From: Bacteroidaceae bacterium
GTDB lineage: Bacteria > Bacteroidota > Bacteroidia > Bacteroidales > Bacteroidaceae
Direction of reading: 5' to 3'
Assembly (NCBI GenBank): GCA_024398785.1
Contig: JAKSIO010000001.1
Location: forward strand, 620,001-684,000
DNA: 64,000 nt
How positions within the stretch are numbered: position 1 is the stretch's first letter; each line of letters opens with the position of its first letter. The position numbers and the translations under genes are program-made. The notes under the pieces are model-generated. The model ran no database searches. It had not been told where the DNA came from and saw only the letters and a program-made list of their open reading frames with translations. This document shows positions 62,150 to 64,000 of this stretch, one piece after another.

Positions 62150-64000
62150 TCAAATAAGATCCTTTATTATGGTTAGTATATTTCTATTGTCTTTGTATTC
62201 GTAGCTTACGTGGTCGGTCACGTTGAAGGCAATGACTTTTCCCAATCCCCCTATCTGCTTTTCAATATCGTAGTCATCGCAATCTGTTACATCCTTTCTG
62301 GGATCGTACGCTTTGCCTCCGTCAGTGAATCTGAGTAATACCTGGTTGTATGATATTTCGAGAAGAATTTCTATCTTTTCACTACTTTGATCCCTTCCTT
62401 CAAATGCGTATGAGCAGATATTTACAAACAGTTCTTCTGCTGCCAAACATAAATCCATCTTTGTCTTTTTTGGAATTCTGGAATCAAGAATCAGTTTTCT
62501 GATTTTGTTCCATTCATTGGCATCGGCATCAAGCAGAAGCGTATATGACTGTTTCCCTGAACGGTTGGTGGCTGTCAGTGACAATAATGTTATGTCATCG
62601 TGCTGCTCTGCATTTCCTACAAATTCTGTCATTGAGTCTTTCAATCTTGGAAATATCTGTTCCGGTGTGTCTGCCGTTGCTCTGACAACCTGTTCCAAAC
62701 GTCCGATGCCATAGAAAGCACCATGTTCGTCAGATGCTTCCGTAACTCCGTCTGTGTATAGCAGAACAGTATCTCCAGTGTGCATGCTTACGGTTTCTTC
62801 TATGTATTCCTCGTCGTCAAAAAGCCCAATAAGAGTGTTTTTTGCCCCTTCAAGCAACTGCGGTTTTCCCTCATGAATCATGAATGGTGGATTGTGTCCG
62901 GCATTGGAATATGTCAGTGTTTCTTTTTCTGAATCATATATGCCGACGAATGCAGTTGCAAACAACATGTTCGGATTACTTTTTACAAGGGTGCTGTTGG
63001 TGCTTTTCAGTAGCCCGCTCGGACTGTATCCAAGTTTTGTGTACAGTCTGATAAGTGACAGAGTGGCTGTCATGAAGAGAGCTGCTGATACACCTTTGCC
63101 GGATACGTCACCAATCACAATCAATGTGTGGCTTTTGTCAATGTGGTGGTAGTCATATAAATCTCCTCCTATTGTTTTGGCCGGTCTCAACATTGCATTG
63201 ATTTTGCAGTCCAGATACTCTGAAGATTCCGACGGCAGAAAACCCATCTGAATGGACGATGCAATTTCAATTTCGGCATTCTGTCTTTCCTGCTCATGGC
63301 TGAGACTCTGTATGTGATTGACATAATTGTCTATATTGTCGGACATTTTATTGAAAGCTCTTGCAATCATGGCAAACTCGTCTCTGCCGTTTTCATTGAG
63401 CTTTTGTGAAGATATTTTTCCATTGCTTATGTAATCTGTCATTATCTGGCTTATGTATCCGGCGGGTTTGGATACGTTCCGTAGAATGGACAGATATATG
63501 AACAGGGTTATAATGGCGAATGCAAGCAGCACTACCAGGGCTACACCCCAAAATTTCTTGTGTATAAGTTTTCCAAGATAATCCAGAGATATTCCACCGC
63601 CAATCATGACCTTGTTCCCGAACGAATCTGACATGGCGTATTCTATCTCAAGGGCACGCTCATATTTGTTTTTCTTGCTTATTGCATACTGTTCTGATCC
63701 TGTCCAGCAGACCAGCTCCTTTGAATTCATTGAATATGCTTCTTTGACACCGGACATATTTCCCGGAATCATGCCTTTGAACTTTTCAGGTTTCTTTGAA
63801 AAGGAAATGTAGGTGATAGTGTCATAGGAAGGGTTGAATGAGAACATGTAGATGTAGTCAATTCCGTAGAACTGACAGACATAGTCGCCATAATACTGAG
63901 CTTCTTTGCTGTATCTGACATCTATTGGAACATCACGTTTTTCCGATTCATAGGCAATCAGGTCTCCATAGACACTGAGCAGGGATTTGGCATATCTTTC
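62150..64000 (-). CDS. Membrane SpoIIE-type phosphatase with C-terminal RsbW-like kinase domain (5' end cut by window)
   Basis: The reading frame stays open to position 64000, so the N-terminus lies beyond the window. Visible parts in order: an extracytoplasmic sensor-like region, a membrane helix (FWGVALVVLLAFAIITLFIY), a HAMP-like linker ending DEFAMIARAFNKMSDNI, and a PP2C/SpoIIE domain. Metal-site aspartates of the latter are in GGDLYDYHHID and IGDVSGKGVSAALFM, with LYTDGVTEA and DDITLLSL. Last is an RsbW-like HATPase (AAEELFVNICSYAF, FTDGGKAYDP, GGLGKVIAF, RNILTI). It probably senses a ligand outside and sets the phosphorylation state of the STAS protein next to it. Confidence 0.92.
   Translation of the reverse strand, partial: ERYAKSLLSVYGDLIAYESEKRDVPIDVRYSKEAQYYGDYVCQFYGIDYIYMFSFNPSYDTITYISFSKKPEKFKGMIPGNMSGVKEAYSMNSKELVCWTGSEQYAISKKNKYERALEIEYAMSDSFGNKVMIGGGISLDYLGKLIHKKFWGVALVVLLAFAIITLFIYLSILRNVSKPAGYISQIMTDYISNGKISSQKLNENGRDEFAMIARAFNKMSDNIDNYVNHIQSLSHEQERQNAEIEIASSIQMGFLPSESSEYLDCKINAMLRPAKTIGGDLYDYHHIDKSHTLIVIGDVSGKGVSAALFMTATLSLIRLYTKLGYSPSGLLKSTNSTLVKSNPNMLFATAFVGIYDSEKETLTYSNAGHNPPFMIHEGKPQLLEGAKNTLIGLFDDEEYIEETVSMHTGDTVLLYTDGVTEASDEHGAFYGIGRLEQVVRATADTPEQIFPRLKDSMTEFVGNAEQHDDITLLSLTATNRSGKQSYTLLLDADANEWNKIRKLILDSRIPKKTKMDLCLAAEELFVNICSYAFEGRDQSSEKIEILLEISYNQVLLRFTDGGKAYDPRKDVTDCDDYDIEKQIGGLGKVIAFNVTDHVSYEYKDNRNILTIIKDLI

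Noticed and set aside
62150..63847. SpoIIE-type protein as a truncated pseudogene
   Set aside because: The frame continues open to the window edge at 64000 with sensible protein sequence, so it is simply cut by the window.

Overview
The window reads as chromosomal DNA of a member of the Bacteroidota, most likely a Bacteroidales bacterium. The signs are: TAnnTTTG -7 boxes with TTTG about 19-20 nt upstream (clear before dnaN, tRNA-Cys and tRNA-Asp), little Shine-Dalgarno signal, a DUF4835/PorD-like protein, a Rho with a long Q/K/E-rich insertion, two-gene glycine decarboxylase (gcvPA/gcvPB), a Bacteroidota-type PurM, and secreted proteins with signal peptide plus FN3-like or 'NGQKI'-type C-terminal segments. 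No insertion sequence, phage, CRISPR array, rRNA or origin was recognised. Genus cannot be given from the sequence alone.

Layout. (1) 1-4298, + strand: a heterodisulfide-reductase-like electron-transfer module (HdrC, a fused HdrE/HdrD-like membrane Fe-S protein, HdrB-like, HdrA-like). (2) 4257-6303, - strand: a short-chain dehydrogenase and a threonine-synthase-family PLP enzyme. (3) 6311-14316: an envelope locus with two uncharacterised secreted proteins, an OmpA-family protein and a 1000-residue helical lipoprotein, facing a divergent clostripain-type lipoprotein protease. (4) 14318-19910, - strand operon: lpxD-lpxC-lpxA-orf-sua5-miaA-rsmI-like (lipid A plus tRNA/rRNA modification). (5) 19966-31072, - strand: eleven closely packed genes phoH-purC-aroE-purM-lplA-gcvT-gcvH-gcvPA-gcvPB-prfA-pyrF. 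(6) 31248-37643: tRNA-Cys, a dicarboxylate/amino-acid symporter with an extra N-terminal domain, tilS, and tandem duplicated secreted proteins, one of them frameshifted. (7) 37759-43410: rlmB, recN, a coaBC fused to DUF4835, and dnaN. (8) 43589-48657: a DUF3127 OB-fold-like protein, DivIC-like, an HprK-like kinase/S24-S26 peptidase/PqqD cassette, tRNA-Asp, a GNAT, a glycosyltransferase. (9) 48678-53612: recR, engB, dnaX, rho. (10) 53762-61114: potABCD polyamine importer followed by a DPM1-like glycosyltransferase, pyrC and plsC. (11) 61263-64000: a prolyl-tRNA editing protein and a STAS/SpoIIE-RsbW partner-switching pair cut by the right edge.

Most of the window is housekeeping: lipid A synthesis, one-carbon metabolism with its own lipoylation enzyme, purine/pyrimidine steps, replication/repair and polyamine uptake. 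The parts that housekeeping does not explain are the Hdr-like module beside the PLP enzyme/SDR pair, the envelope locus at 6-14 kb, the duplicated secreted proteins, the CoaBC-DUF4835 fusion, the kinase/peptidase/PqqD cassette, and the symporter with an RsbW-like N-terminus. A window-wide trait is that all six convergent gene pairs overlap or abut, leaving no room for terminators between them.

No stretch longer than about 200 bases lacks a gene; the main gaps hold promoters (12763-12957, 43411-43588, 53613-53761, 61115-61262) or tRNA and terminators (31073-31425, 46298-46517). In 36621-36818 and 37644-37758 I see at most a weak promoter-like box.
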